A stretch of DNA of 64,000 bases from assembly GCF_037414475.1 (NCBI RefSeq), contig NZ_CP147913.1, positions 8,442,501 through 8,506,500 of the forward strand. Direction: 5' to 3'. The translations under genes were made by a program, and so were the position numbers. Within the stretch, counting starts at the first letter, position 1, and every line of letters starts with the position of its first letter. Origin of the DNA: Myxococcus stipitatus. GTDB taxonomy: Bacteria > Myxococcota > Myxococcia > Myxococcales > Myxococcaceae. The notes beneath the pieces are model-generated. The model saw only the letters and a list, made by a program, of their open reading frames with translations, had not been told where the DNA came from and did no database searches. Shown here in pieces: positions 17,024 to 24,438 of the stretch.

Positions 17024-17716
17024 TCATGGCGCCATGTGCCACGAGGACCGATAGACATCGATCTTTCGAGCAGTCCAGTGTCGCTTCTCCCACATGGGAG
17101 TACCATTGGTTGTCTTCACCTCATTAAGCATCACGTCGTATACGGATGATGTGATCCATGATGTGTAGAGCCCCTCACGCAAAGAGCAGAGTTTTGCTGC
17201 GTAATTCGCTGCTCGCCCCACCCAGACAAGGTCATTAGACCCTCGGATACCAGTGCGAGCTGCAAACAAAGTACTTGTGTCTACACCAACTGATTGGCGG
17301 ACTTCGTACGTGCTGGTTGGGTACTGTGCCTTGAGTGCTGGATTGATGATTTTAGTCACTGCGTAGTCGATTTTGAGTGCTGCCCTGACGGCCGATGTGT
17401 TTTTGGTGTCTCCAATGAACACACCCATTACTCGGTCGCCGTCAAATGCAGTAATGGCGCCACCCTCGGCCTTGATGATTCTTGATGCGCACACTAGATA
17501 TGTCTTGTATATCTCTGCCGCGAAGGGTGCTTTGTAATCATTTACGAGTTCCGTGGATTCCGCCAAGTCGGCATACAGGACTGTGGCGTCGAGTTCGACA
17601 GCATCGTTTCCTAGTGCAATGTCTTCTGGTTCGGGGACCTGTTGTCCAGTTCTCTTCTTCCAGTCAGTCTTGAAGATCGCCACCACTTCGGAATTGAGAT
17701 CGTCTTTTAGTGCCAT
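17024..17716 (-). CDS. pycC: Pycsar-type nucleotide cyclase (PycC)
   Basis: A 230-residue class III nucleotidyl cyclase domain without sensor domains. TVLYADLAESTELV carries D50 and ITAFDGDRVMGVF carries D94, the two metal-binding Asp. GRAANYAAKL (N171, K175) holds the transition-state position, where canonical adenylyl cyclases have Asn and Arg. Lone cyclases of this kind next to a cyclic-nucleotide-binding TIR protein are the Pycsar phage-defence cyclases, which make cUMP or cCMP on infection; which pyrimidine is made cannot be read here. The gene is antisense to the phage late genes, AT-richer than they are, and lies 17 bases after its partner. Confidence 0.85.
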   Translation of the reverse strand: MALKDDLNSEVVAIFKTDWKKRTGQQVPEPEDIALGNDAVELDATVLYADLAESTELVNDYKAPFAAEIYKTYLVCASRIIKAEGGAITAFDGDRVMGVFIGDTKNTSAVRAALKIDYAVTKIINPALKAQYPTSTYEVRQSVGVDTSTLFAARTGIRGSNDLVWVGRAANYAAKLCSLREGLYTSWITSSVYDVMLNEVKTTNGTPMWEKRHWTARKIDVYRSSWHMAP

Positions 17717-17733
17717 TTGAGGGAAGTCCGTGT

Positions 17734-18642
17734 CTATCTCGTGCCAACTCGTTTGATGACGTTTTCGATTTCGGTACAGGCAGGCCCCAACGCCGCTGAG
17801 AGATCCTTGTCTCCAGGTCTTGCGATGTATGTGATGGGGGTAATTCCAAGCATGTCGCTGGGTATTTTTATCTCGGTGCTTTGTTCTTTGATTATGAATG
17901 CCCGCTCTCTTCCAACACGCCCCATGAAAAGCCCGAGTTCAAAAACGACATTGTCTCGCGGGGCGTCATGGAGTTCTTTCCTGCTTATGGTGGTGTCATC
18001 CGGCCCGAATACGAAAGCGGCAAAATCGCATGCGTCTACCTGCTTGATTAAGTCATCAACAGGAACTCCCGAAGGGCCAAAAACCCCATTCGTCCATATG
18101 CGAACGGTTGTGGTGTGTTTTAGATTTAGCTGTATTTCCTTGGCGATCGAGAGTCCTTCTGTTGATGAGCCTAAGAACATCAGCGGGTGCTCGTTGGGAG
18201 GTCGATAAAAGCTATTCCGTTGTCTGAGTCTTTGAGCCATGACGAGGGCCATGGCGCGCCAGATTCTTGGATGGGCATCAGCCAGTTGATGAAAGTCTGA
18301 CTCTTGTATCTTCATTGCGACTACGGGGTCTTTGGCCTTGACGGTTGCCGCTCTGGGGGCGGACGGATCAATAAGGGCCATTTCCCCGAGAGCTTCGCGT
18401 GAGCCTCTGTCGGCGACGTGGCGGCCATTGATGAAGACAGATGTTGTTCCCGAGAGAACAAAGAAGATGCTGTTGTCAATATCGTTCTGGGCCATGATTA
18501 CGTCGCCGGCCTTGAACTCAATCAGGCTTCCAATATTGGCGAGGCCCTCGGCAAGCGCAGGATCATGCTGCACAACTGCCTGTTGCATCAGCGCTTCAAT
18601 GAGTATCCGCTTCCCTTTGTCGCCCTCATAGCGAGCCTTCAT
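17734..18642 (-). CDS. pycTIR: Pycsar effector: CNB domain plus TIR-like domain (PycTIR)
   Basis: A 302-residue protein. Residues about 35-140 form a cyclic-nucleotide-binding domain with phosphate-binding cassette GEMALIDPSAPRAATV (R97). Residues about 152-290 match the TIR-like family PF10137 (CAP12/Pycsar effector): LMFLGSSTEGLSIAKEIQ, then FVFGPDD and DNVVFELGLFMGR, whose E235 is the presumed NAD-cleaving residue. In Pycsar, ligand binding activates the TIR and NAD depletion stops infection. ATG 18642 has GGGGGA 4 bases upstream. It is transcribed first, then the cyclase. Carriage inside a prophage suggests exclusion of competing phages. Confidence 0.88.
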   Translation of the reverse strand: MKARYEGDKGKRILIEALMQQAVVQHDPALAEGLANIGSLIEFKAGDVIMAQNDIDNSIFFVLSGTTSVFINGRHVADRGSREALGEMALIDPSAPRAATVKAKDPVVAMKIQESDFHQLADAHPRIWRAMALVMAQRLRQRNSFYRPPNEHPLMFLGSSTEGLSIAKEIQLNLKHTTTVRIWTNGVFGPSGVPVDDLIKQVDACDFAAFVFGPDDTTISRKELHDAPRDNVVFELGLFMGRVGRERAFIIKEQSTEIKIPSDMLGITPITYIARPGDKDLSAALGPACTEIENVIKRVGTR

Positions 18643-18755
18643 GATTCCCCCATGCTAGGGAGCTAAGCAGCAGGGCAGGCGGCTGGCAAGATGCTGCCAT
18701 TGATGTTCATAGGGTGGGCATTCTTGGGCATGAATCCTGCACTGGTTGCTGCGCG

Positions 18756-18780
18756 GACCACTCGCAAAAAGCGCCCCCAT
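18756..18780 (+). promoter_or_regulatory. Recurring phage element, copy e
   Basis: Plus strand: GACCACTCGC then AAAAAGCGCCCCCAT (18766-18780), then AAAGAGAGGTGA and the ATG of the prohead protease at 18793. It lies between the antisense Pycsar pair and the late phage genes and could resupply transcription to protease, capsid and tail genes. Confidence 0.65.
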
Positions 18781-18792
18781 AAAGAGAGGTGA

Positions 18793-19461
18793 ATGCCCTG
18801 CCCTCTCGTCAGAGCCCGCCTCTTCACCTTCCAGAAGGACGCCCCCGAGCCCGCCGTGGGCGCGCCGAGGCTCCACACCTTCCGAGCTAACGACGGCGAC
18901 TTCGACCGTTATAACGACCGGCTGAGCGTCACGGGCTGGATGCTGGACGCCTTCAACGCGAATCCCGTCGTCCTCTACAACCACGACGACGGTTCGGGCG
19001 GCCTCTTCGGCACGGGTCGCAAGGACGTACTGCCCATCGGCAAGGGGCGCGCCTACGTCCAGGGCGACGCCCTCCTGGTGGACATCGAGTTCGACCAGGA
19101 AGACGACTTCGCGCGCAAGGTCGAGAGCAAGGTGGCGCGTGGCATCCTGAATGCCGTGTCGGTGCGTTACCTCATGCACCGCTACCACGAGAACGAGCGC
19201 GGCGGCTTCGATTGCGAGCAGCAAGAGCTACTCGAAATCTCCATTGTCACGATTCCAGGCAACCAGCGCGCGGTGAGGGTGAAGGAGCTGGCCGACGAAC
19301 GCGCCGCCTTCATCCAGGACGTGGCCAAGGCCGTGGTCGCCACCCTAGATGAGCGCGAGCGAAGCAAGGCCGCTCCGCCCCCTGTCCCCGACGTCAACGC
19401 ACTGGCCAGGCACACGGCCGAGTCCCTCTTGCAGCACCTCACCTTGGAGACGCACCGATGA
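18793..19461 (+). CDS. Prohead protease, HK97/S78 type
   Basis: A 222-residue assembly protease. It has VVLYNHDDG with the catalytic His and QQELLEISIVTIPGNQRAV with the catalytic Ser in the family's E-x-S-x-V-x-x-P-x-N context. It processes capsid and scaffold domains in the prohead. The ATG follows recurring element copy e by 12 bases with GAGAGG upstream. It overlaps the capsid gene by 4 bases. Confidence 0.9.
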   Translation: MPCPLVRARLFTFQKDAPEPAVGAPRLHTFRANDGDFDRYNDRLSVTGWMLDAFNANPVVLYNHDDGSGGLFGTGRKDVLPIGKGRAYVQGDALLVDIEFDQEDDFARKVESKVARGILNAVSVRYLMHRYHENERGGFDCEQQELLEISIVTIPGNQRAVRVKELADERAAFIQDVAKAVVATLDERERSKAAPPPVPDVNALARHTAESLLQHLTLETHR

Positions 19462-20561
19462 CCCCCGAGCAGATGCAGGAAGTGGCGAAGTCCCTGGGGC
19501 CCCTCGTGGCCGCGCAGCTCATGGAGCAGGCCAAGGGCCAGCGTGACGGGCTGGTGGGCCTGCTCGGCGCGAAGTCAAAGCCCGAGGACAACCCGGTGCC
19601 CAGCATTCTGAAGAACCTGAACCACTTCGGCGCGTACCTGAAGGCCGTGGTGAACGCGGGCCGCAACCCCACGCGCGAGGCGGTGCTGGAGCAGGCCAAG
19701 CGGTTCGGTGGCGCCGACGTCCAGAAGGCGGTGCAGGAGAGCGTCTTCTCTTCGGCTGGCGTGCTGGTGCCGGTGCAAGGCGCGGGGGAGATGATTGAGT
19801 TCCTCCGTCCGGACTCTGTCGTCCTGGCGCTGGGGGCTCGCACCGTGCCCTTCAAAGGTGAGCTTCATTTCGGGAAGAAGACTGGGAGCGTCACCTTTAA
19901 GTGGATTGGCGAGGGCGAGAAGGTGGAGAAGTCCCAGCCCTCCCACGGGAAGGTGGTCCTCAAGGCCCACAAGGCCATGATTCTCGCGGACATCTCCAAC
20001 GACATTCTGCGCAACCCGGCAGTGGGTGACGCGGGGGTGGCCGAAGATTTCCGCGAGGCGGCGGCGGACGGCATGGACGAGGCTGCCCTCAATGGTGACG
20101 GGCAGGGCCCCAACCCCAAGGGCGTCCTCGCGCAGATGGACTCCGCGCACTCGAAGGCTCGGAGCGGGACGAGCGCGGACCACTACCTCGCGGACGTGGA
20201 CGGCATGGTGGAAGACGTCCTCAAGGCGAACATCAAGCTGCGGCGCCCCGGCTTTCTGTTGCACCCGACGCGGGAGACGGCGCTGCTCGGGCTGAAGGAC
20301 GGAGGCACCTGGATTTTCCGTGACGAGATGCTGAACCGAGGCACCCTTCGCGGCTTCCCCTACAAGGCGTCCACACGGATTGCGCCGAGTCGCATCCTCT
20401 TCGGAACGTGGGACCAACTGCTCTACGGCGTGGACACGGAGCTGGTGCTGTCCGAGCACGACGTCCGAGCGGAGTACGACGAGACGACGCTCCGGGGCAT
20501 CTGCCGTGGAGACTTCAAGCTGCGGCACGACAAGGCGTTCTCGGAACGCAAGGGCTACTGA
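19458..20561 (+). CDS. Major capsid protein, HK97 fold
   Basis: A 367-residue protein. The first about 100 residues are charged and helical, like the delta domain removed by the protease. Then come SSAGVLVPVQGAGEMIEFL, HFGKKTGSVTFKWIGEGE, DISNDILRNPAVGDAGVAED and AALNGDGQGPNPKGVL, the typical block order of HK97-like coat proteins. It forms the icosahedral shell. The start overlaps the protease stop (ATGA). Confidence 0.93.
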   Translation: MTPEQMQEVAKSLGPLVAAQLMEQAKGQRDGLVGLLGAKSKPEDNPVPSILKNLNHFGAYLKAVVNAGRNPTREAVLEQAKRFGGADVQKAVQESVFSSAGVLVPVQGAGEMIEFLRPDSVVLALGARTVPFKGELHFGKKTGSVTFKWIGEGEKVEKSQPSHGKVVLKAHKAMILADISNDILRNPAVGDAGVAEDFREAAADGMDEAALNGDGQGPNPKGVLAQMDSAHSKARSGTSADHYLADVDGMVEDVLKANIKLRRPGFLLHPTRETALLGLKDGGTWIFRDEMLNRGTLRGFPYKASTRIAPSRILFGTWDQLLYGVDTELVLSEHDVRAEYDETTLRGICRGDFKLRHDKAFSERKGY

Positions 20562-20588
20562 GCTCGCGCCCTCACCAGGAGACACGAC

Positions 20589-21032
20589 ATGCACGCGAAT
20601 ACTCAGGACTTCCAAGTCTTCTACAAGGCCGTTGGTGTTGCTGGTGGTTCGCTCACGGCAGGTGGGATGGGCGACGCGGTCGAGGTCACGAGCGGTGCCG
20701 TGGACCGCAACGGGTTCGACTCCGCGCAGCTCCTCTTCACCGGGAACACCAACTGCGCTGCGGGCCAGACGCTCAAAGTGACGGTGAGGGTGGCTGAGTC
20801 CGAAGACGGTACGGCGTTCGGCGCGGACGAGACGTTGGCCAATGCCGTGACGGTAGTGACTGGTGGCGCCGCGCCTCAGAGCTTCTGCTTCCGGGTGGAC
20901 CTGCGCGTCGCCAACCGCAAGCGCTTCATACGTATGAGGGTGACTCCCGACTTGTCTGCGGCGAGCACGGACACCGCGCAATGGGGCGCGGCCCTGGTGC
21001 TGGGTGGCGCTGACGAGTTCCCCGTGCGGTGA
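20589..21032 (+). CDS. Possible capsid decoration or head accessory protein
   Basis: A 147-residue protein placed directly after the capsid gene. It is rich in Gly, Ala, Thr and beta-prone stretches (FDSAQLLFTGNTNCAAGQ, TLKVTVRVAESEDGTAFG, RFIRMRVTPDL). Phages with this order often have a decoration protein here. No specific family is recognised. ATG 20589 follows AGGAGA. Confidence 0.45.
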   Translation: MHANTQDFQVFYKAVGVAGGSLTAGGMGDAVEVTSGAVDRNGFDSAQLLFTGNTNCAAGQTLKVTVRVAESEDGTAFGADETLANAVTVVTGGAAPQSFCFRVDLRVANRKRFIRMRVTPDLSAASTDTAQWGAALVLGGADEFPVR

Positions 21033-21035
21033 ACC

Positions 21036-21695
21036 ATGGCCTCTCCTGCGGACTTGTGCGTTGTCTCGGTGGTGGCGGACGACTTGGGCATCCCCTTGTC
21101 GCCGCGCGTGGAGTCGCTCGTCACGGCGGCGAGCCGCGCCGTGGCGGGCTACTGCGGCCGAGCCTTCGAGTGGGACTCAGGTCTCGTGGAGTACCCGGCG
21201 GGCTACGGGCGCCCGCTGCTGCTGTTGGAGCGCCCTCCCATTGTGTCCGTGTCGGGCGTCTGGGAGGGCGGCCACCTGGTTCCCCCGGAGGAATACGAGC
21301 TTGCCGGAGGGCTGGCCGCGTCGGGAATGTTGAGACGTCGGCACAGCGTGTGGCGGGCGATGGTGCGCGCGGGGGGCGGGGTGTCGGGGGCGCTTGGCGA
21401 CTTCGAGGGGAGCGAGGATGGAATCCGTGTCGTCTATGACGGAGGCTATGTGACGCCGGGACAGCGGGTGCTCGACGCTTCCCTGGTCGTGACGCTCCCC
21501 GAGGACGTGCAGGAGGCCGCCGTCCTCACGGCCGTGCAGCTCTACCGCTCGCGTGGGGTGGACGCGATGGTGGCCAGTGAGTCCATTGGGGATTGGAGCG
21601 TCAGCTACTTCGCGGAGAAGGCCGAGGGGAAGAGTCCCATCCCTGGAGCGGCGCAGGCCCTCCTCTCGCCCTATGTCCTCTATCGGGTGAGTTGA
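21036..21695 (+). CDS. Head-tail connector, gp6/gp15-like
   Basis: A 219-residue protein whose N-terminal half LVTAASRAVAGYCGRAFE matches the first helix block of phage gp6-type adaptors, with LPEDVQEAAVLTAVQLYRSR in the C-terminal helix region, also typical. These form the ring below the portal. It begins 3 bases after the previous gene and its stop overlaps the next ATG by one base (TGATG). Confidence 0.75.
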   Translation: MASPADLCVVSVVADDLGIPLSPRVESLVTAASRAVAGYCGRAFEWDSGLVEYPAGYGRPLLLLERPPIVSVSGVWEGGHLVPPEEYELAGGLAASGMLRRRHSVWRAMVRAGGGVSGALGDFEGSEDGIRVVYDGGYVTPGQRVLDASLVVTLPEDVQEAAVLTAVQLYRSRGVDAMVASESIGDWSVSYFAEKAEGKSPIPGAAQALLSPYVLYRVS

Positions 21696-22018
21696 TGGCT
21701 TCGCCTTCGGACAGGTTCCGTCAGCGCATCTTCTTCGCCCTGGTGCTGGGACGGGACGCGCACGGCAAGCCCTCGTTGGGGCCGGTGTCCTCGGCGCGGG
21801 CTCGCATCCAGCCGAGCCGAAGACTCATCCGTGATGCGAGTGGCAACGAACAGCTCGCCTCGCATGTCATCTACACGGAGGCGCTGCTGGGGCTGCAACA
21901 CCGTCTCTGGCTACCGGGCGAGGACGTGGCCGACTTCAACCGGGCGCGGCGCCCCATCGGCGTGGACGAACTGGTGGATGGAGAGGGCGTGGTGCGCTTT
22001 CGCAAGGTGTGGCTGTGA
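21695..22018 (+). CDS. Head closure protein (phage head-tail joining)
   Basis: A 107-residue protein starting at ATG 21695 on the last base of the previous stop. It has the short beta-barrel composition of head-closure proteins (SPP1 gp16 type) and the fitting place after the adaptor: RQRIFFALVLGRDAHGKPSL, then ARIQPSRRLIRDASGN, then LGLQHRLWLPGED. Placement drives the call. It overlaps the next gene by 10 bases. Confidence 0.6.
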   Translation: MASPSDRFRQRIFFALVLGRDAHGKPSLGPVSSARARIQPSRRLIRDASGNEQLASHVIYTEALLGLQHRLWLPGEDVADFNRARRPIGVDELVDGEGVVRFRKVWL

Positions 22019-22437
22019 CGCGCGACCTTGCTAGAGAGCTGGCGGCGGTGCTGGAGGCGGCGGACCTTGGGCTGTCACGTCCGCCCGCTCCCGGCGCCAA
22101 TCTCTTCACGGCCCCCATGCCCGAGGTGGATGGCGGTGTGCCGGACAGGGCCGTTGCGCTGGTGGTGACGGGTGGCGCGGGGCCCTTGGCATACCTGGGG
22201 GGAGGGAAGACGGTGTATTTGTCTCCCGGGTGTCAGGTCCGCATCCGCTCGCCGCACGAGGACTTCCAGGGAGGGCAGTCACTCGCGCTCGCCGTCTTCG
22301 GAGCACTCAATCAAACGCCCGACATGCCGAGCGTTGCCGTGCATGTCGAGGAGAGCGCTCCGGTGTACCTTGGGACAGACGGAGCGGACCGACACCGCTG
22401 GGTGTTGAACGTGGGCCTCGGTTATCTCCGGTTCTAG
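22009..22437 (+). CDS. Minor capsid / tail-terminator-like protein
   Basis: A 142-residue protein starting at GTG 22009 inside the previous gene (a GTG at 22015 is also possible). The pattern TRDLARELAAVLEAADLGLS at the N-terminus and APVYLGTDGADRHRWVLNVG at the C-terminus is like phage minor capsid or tail-terminator proteins, which cap the tail tube. The late operon is interrupted after it by the Cas2/VapD-like insert. Confidence 0.6.
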   Translation: MAVTRDLARELAAVLEAADLGLSRPPAPGANLFTAPMPEVDGGVPDRAVALVVTGGAGPLAYLGGGKTVYLSPGCQVRIRSPHEDFQGGQSLALAVFGALNQTPDMPSVAVHVEESAPVYLGTDGADRHRWVLNVGLGYLRF

Positions 22438-22492
22438 AGATGTCGCCCAAGTGCTTGTGACGTCGGATGGAGATACTCAGGGCTTTGCCGCA

Positions 22493-22768
22493 TTACATGC
22501 GTGCGCTGGCCCAAGGCCAGATGTCTTGATCGAGATATCCCTGGTAGGTTCCTGAAAAAACGCGACAGATGAAGAGGCGGTCGTTGCTGTCCATGATTTT
22601 CAACAGCTGCGCCTGCCACCAGTTCCAGTCGTTGGCCGTCTCTACGAGCCACTGCGAATAGAGCGGACGTCTGTATGATATGGCGTTCCGTTCGATGAAC
22701 TGCTTGACGGCTGCGTAGGCTGAGGGTCTCTCGTATCCGTTAAGGTCGTAGCTGATCAGTAAAAGCAT
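22493..22768 (-). CDS. Small Cas2/VapD-fold-like protein (SinR-like), accessory insert
   Basis: A 91-residue protein beginning MLLLISYDLNGYERPSAY, which matches the first strand and loop of the ferredoxin-like fold shared by Cas2, VapD and small SinR-named proteins (MxYLISYDLxxPxxxY). SQWLVETANDWNWWQAQL and NDRLFICRVF continue that pattern. Cas2 and VapD relatives can be metal-dependent nucleases, but this is not shown here. The gene is antisense to the tail genes and AT-richer than them, as expected for a moron. No cas genes or repeats are nearby, so a CRISPR role is unlikely. Confidence 0.5.
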   Translation of the reverse strand: MLLLISYDLNGYERPSAYAAVKQFIERNAISYRRPLYSQWLVETANDWNWWQAQLLKIMDSNDRLFICRVFSGTYQGYLDQDIWPWASARM

Positions 22769-22931
22769 GAAAGTCTCGTGAGGCTTGTTTGTTGTATGTC
22801 GGTGCTTTCATGTTGGGAGAGACTTTGGAATCGTACTTTGGTGAGGGGTGATCTGTACCTGCTGGTTTTCTGGTGTTGGGTGTTTTGCTGCGTTTGGCGA
22901 TGGGGTGGCTCTCCATTCGGCGCGACGACGC

Positions 22932-22957
22932 GAACCACTCGCGGAAAGTGTCCCCAT
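22932..22957 (+). promoter_or_regulatory. Recurring phage element, copy f
   Basis: Plus strand: GAACCACTCGC then GGAAAGTGTCCCCAT (22943-22957), then AAAGAAG, with the ATG of the gp10-like gene 14 bases on at 22972. This is the copy closest to consensus. It follows the antisense Cas2/VapD-like insert. The remaining 22769-22930 stretch is AT-rich with no gene visible. Confidence 0.7.
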
Positions 22958-22971
22958 AAAGAAGTAGTGGG

Positions 22972-23385
22972 ATGCCCGTTCGAGTCAAAGTGGATGTCGT
23001 GAAGCTGGAGCGTCTGCGCCGCTCGCCCTCCGAGGTGCTGCGCGCGTTGGACGTCCCGTGTCGGGACATTGCTCGCCTCGCGCTCGACTACTCCCTGTTC
23101 CTGGTGCCGGTGGGCAAGGACGGGACTGACGGCCACCTCCGCGATACGGCCTTCCTGGATGGCCCTCGCTACAACCTGGGGCCCCCTCTCTCCACTACAT
23201 GGACGGCGGGCTACGCGCACCCGTCAGCCGGTCCCATTCATGAGGGCTGGCACTGGGGCGAGCAGATTTTCAATCCGCCTTCCCACTTCCTGCGCAAGTC
23301 CTTCCGGCGTGCCCGCGGGCGAGCGCGCCGCCGTGTTGCCGCCGTCCTCGAGGACTTTCTCGCCCGTCGCTTCCCCTCTCACTGA
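22972..23385 (+). CDS. HK97 gp10-like neck/tail protein
   Basis: A 137-residue protein with ALDVPCRDIARLALDYSLFL, then VGKDGTDGHLRDTAF, the pattern of HK97 gp10-type proteins (TPVDTGxLRxS equivalent), and a basic C-terminus RRARGRARRRVAAVLEDFLA. It would help complete the head-tail interface or tail end. It starts directly after recurring element copy f. Confidence 0.65.
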   Translation: MPVRVKVDVVKLERLRRSPSEVLRALDVPCRDIARLALDYSLFLVPVGKDGTDGHLRDTAFLDGPRYNLGPPLSTTWTAGYAHPSAGPIHEGWHWGEQIFNPPSHFLRKSFRRARGRARRRVAAVLEDFLARRFPSH

Positions 23386-23396
23386 AGGAGACACCC

Positions 23397-23822
23397 ATGG
23401 CCCAACCCCGAGAGGCATTCTTCGACAAGCTCTATATCCGTGCCACCAACACCGCGCCGACCGAGGTTGATGCCTTGGACGGTGTCACGGAGGCGCCCGT
23501 CAATCGCGCCAAGGACACCGTCGACGCCAACTACTTTGGAGGGGACGGGTACAAGCGCAGCAAGGGCACCCTCAAATCCTTCACCATCCCCCTGTCGGGC
23601 CACGTCTTCCAGGGGAGCGCGCCCCAGAAGGTTCTCCGAGATTCCTTCGAGTCCGATGCCACGGTGTTCTTCACCATCATCGAGGACGAGACGGCGCCCC
23701 AGGGCAGCCAGGGTTACCGCTACCCCGTGACGGTGACGTCCTACGAGGAGGGGCGCAGCTCCACGGACGTCGTCACCTTCTCCGCCACCCTCACCGGCCA
23801 GGGTGCACCCGTCGCGGTGTAG
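23397..23822 (+). CDS. Major tail tube protein
   Basis: A 141-residue protein with a beta-rich tail tube layout: LYIRATNTAPTEVDALDGV at the N-terminus, SKGTLKSFTIPLSGH in the middle, and SSTDVVTFSATLTGQG at the C-terminus, which is the usual closing block of TP901-1-like tube proteins. It lies immediately before the chaperone pair and tape measure. ATG 23397 follows GAAGGAG. Confidence 0.75.
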   Translation: MAQPREAFFDKLYIRATNTAPTEVDALDGVTEAPVNRAKDTVDANYFGGDGYKRSKGTLKSFTIPLSGHVFQGSAPQKVLRDSFESDATVFFTIIEDETAPQGSQGYRYPVTVTSYEEGRSSTDVVTFSATLTGQGAPVAV

Positions 23823-23857
23823 CGGGCCTTCGCTTCCACACCTTCGAGGAGACACCC

Positions 23858-24241
23858 ATGTCCGCACCCGTCATGCACCGAAAGCCGCTGGGCACCCGCC
23901 GAGCTCTCCACAAGCGCGTCACTCTGGACGGCGCGGAGTTCGACATCTGCCGCCCCACGCTGGGCGAGAAGATGGACGTGTTGTCCTCCTCTCGCGCCGC
24001 TGGAGAGATGGGCGACAACCGCCAGCCCGTGGATGAGGCCGCGGGGATGATGATGATTGCGCGCATCGCCGCGTGCTGCCTGTACTTCCCGGGCACCGCG
24101 ACGCGCGTCTTCACCGAGGAGGAGGTGCCAGCGGTGAAGAACGAACCCTGGCTGGAGGAAATCCAGGGGGAGCTGGCCTCGGCCTTCGCGGGCCCGACGC
24201 TGGAGAGCGCGAAGGGAAACTCCGAGACCACCCCGAGCTGA
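23858..24241 (+). CDS. Tail assembly chaperone, short form (G)
   Basis: A 127-residue product of normal decoding. It includes LHKRVTLDGAEFDICRPTLG, the usual start of phage tail chaperones, and ends shortly after a slippery heptamer. The upstream GAGGAGA lies at proper distance from ATG 23858. It binds the tape measure and recruits tube subunits. See the separate frameshift entry for the long form. Confidence 0.8.
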   Translation: MSAPVMHRKPLGTRRALHKRVTLDGAEFDICRPTLGEKMDVLSSSRAAGEMGDNRQPVDEAAGMMMIARIAACCLYFPGTATRVFTEEEVPAVKNEPWLEEIQGELASAFAGPTLESAKGNSETTPS

Positions 24242-24435
24242 AGGCCCTGCATGGGGTGGTGAAGCTGACGGGCCAGTCTCCGGACGCGGTGCGCGGGTGG
24301 GCCTGGGACGACGTCGTCCACCTGCTCGCCCTTTGCGACATGGAGGCCGAGGAGCTGCGCGCGGGCCGTACTCACGTAGGCGCGCGAGGTGGAGACCCCC
24401 AGGTGACGGTGTACCGGAAGCGTCCGAAGAGGTGA
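23858..24435 (+). CDS. Tail assembly chaperone, -1 frameshift product (G-T fusion)
   Basis: Decoding shifts by -1 at GGGAAAC (24214-24220, in phase G GGA AAC). After 121 residues of G the frame continues with LRDHPELKALHGVVKLTG and ends at 24435, giving about 192 residues. The T extension has no good start of its own and carries WAWDDVVHLLALCDMEAEEL, a helical tape-measure-binding segment typical of T parts. The gene ends 3 bases before the tape measure gene. Confidence 0.8.
24214..24260 (+). promoter_or_regulatory. Programmed -1 frameshift signal
   Basis: Slippery GGGAAAC occupies 24214-24220. After a 6-base spacer, ACCACCCC (24227-24234) pairs perfectly with GGGGTGGT (24253-24260) across an 18-base loop. 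Heptamer, spacing and stem are textbook for -1 frameshifting, and the position between overlapping G and T frames is the conserved one of tailed phages. Confidence 0.85.
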
Positions 24436-24438
24436 TGC

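Noticed and set aside
18663..18790. Short minus-strand frame ending LPAACPAA upstream of the CNB-TIR gene
   Set aside because: It has no ribosome site, overlaps recurring element copy e and shows no domain, so it is most likely not a gene.
22493..22768. Cas2 similarity as a sign of a CRISPR locus
   Set aside because: No repeats with spacers and no other cas genes are seen anywhere in the window.
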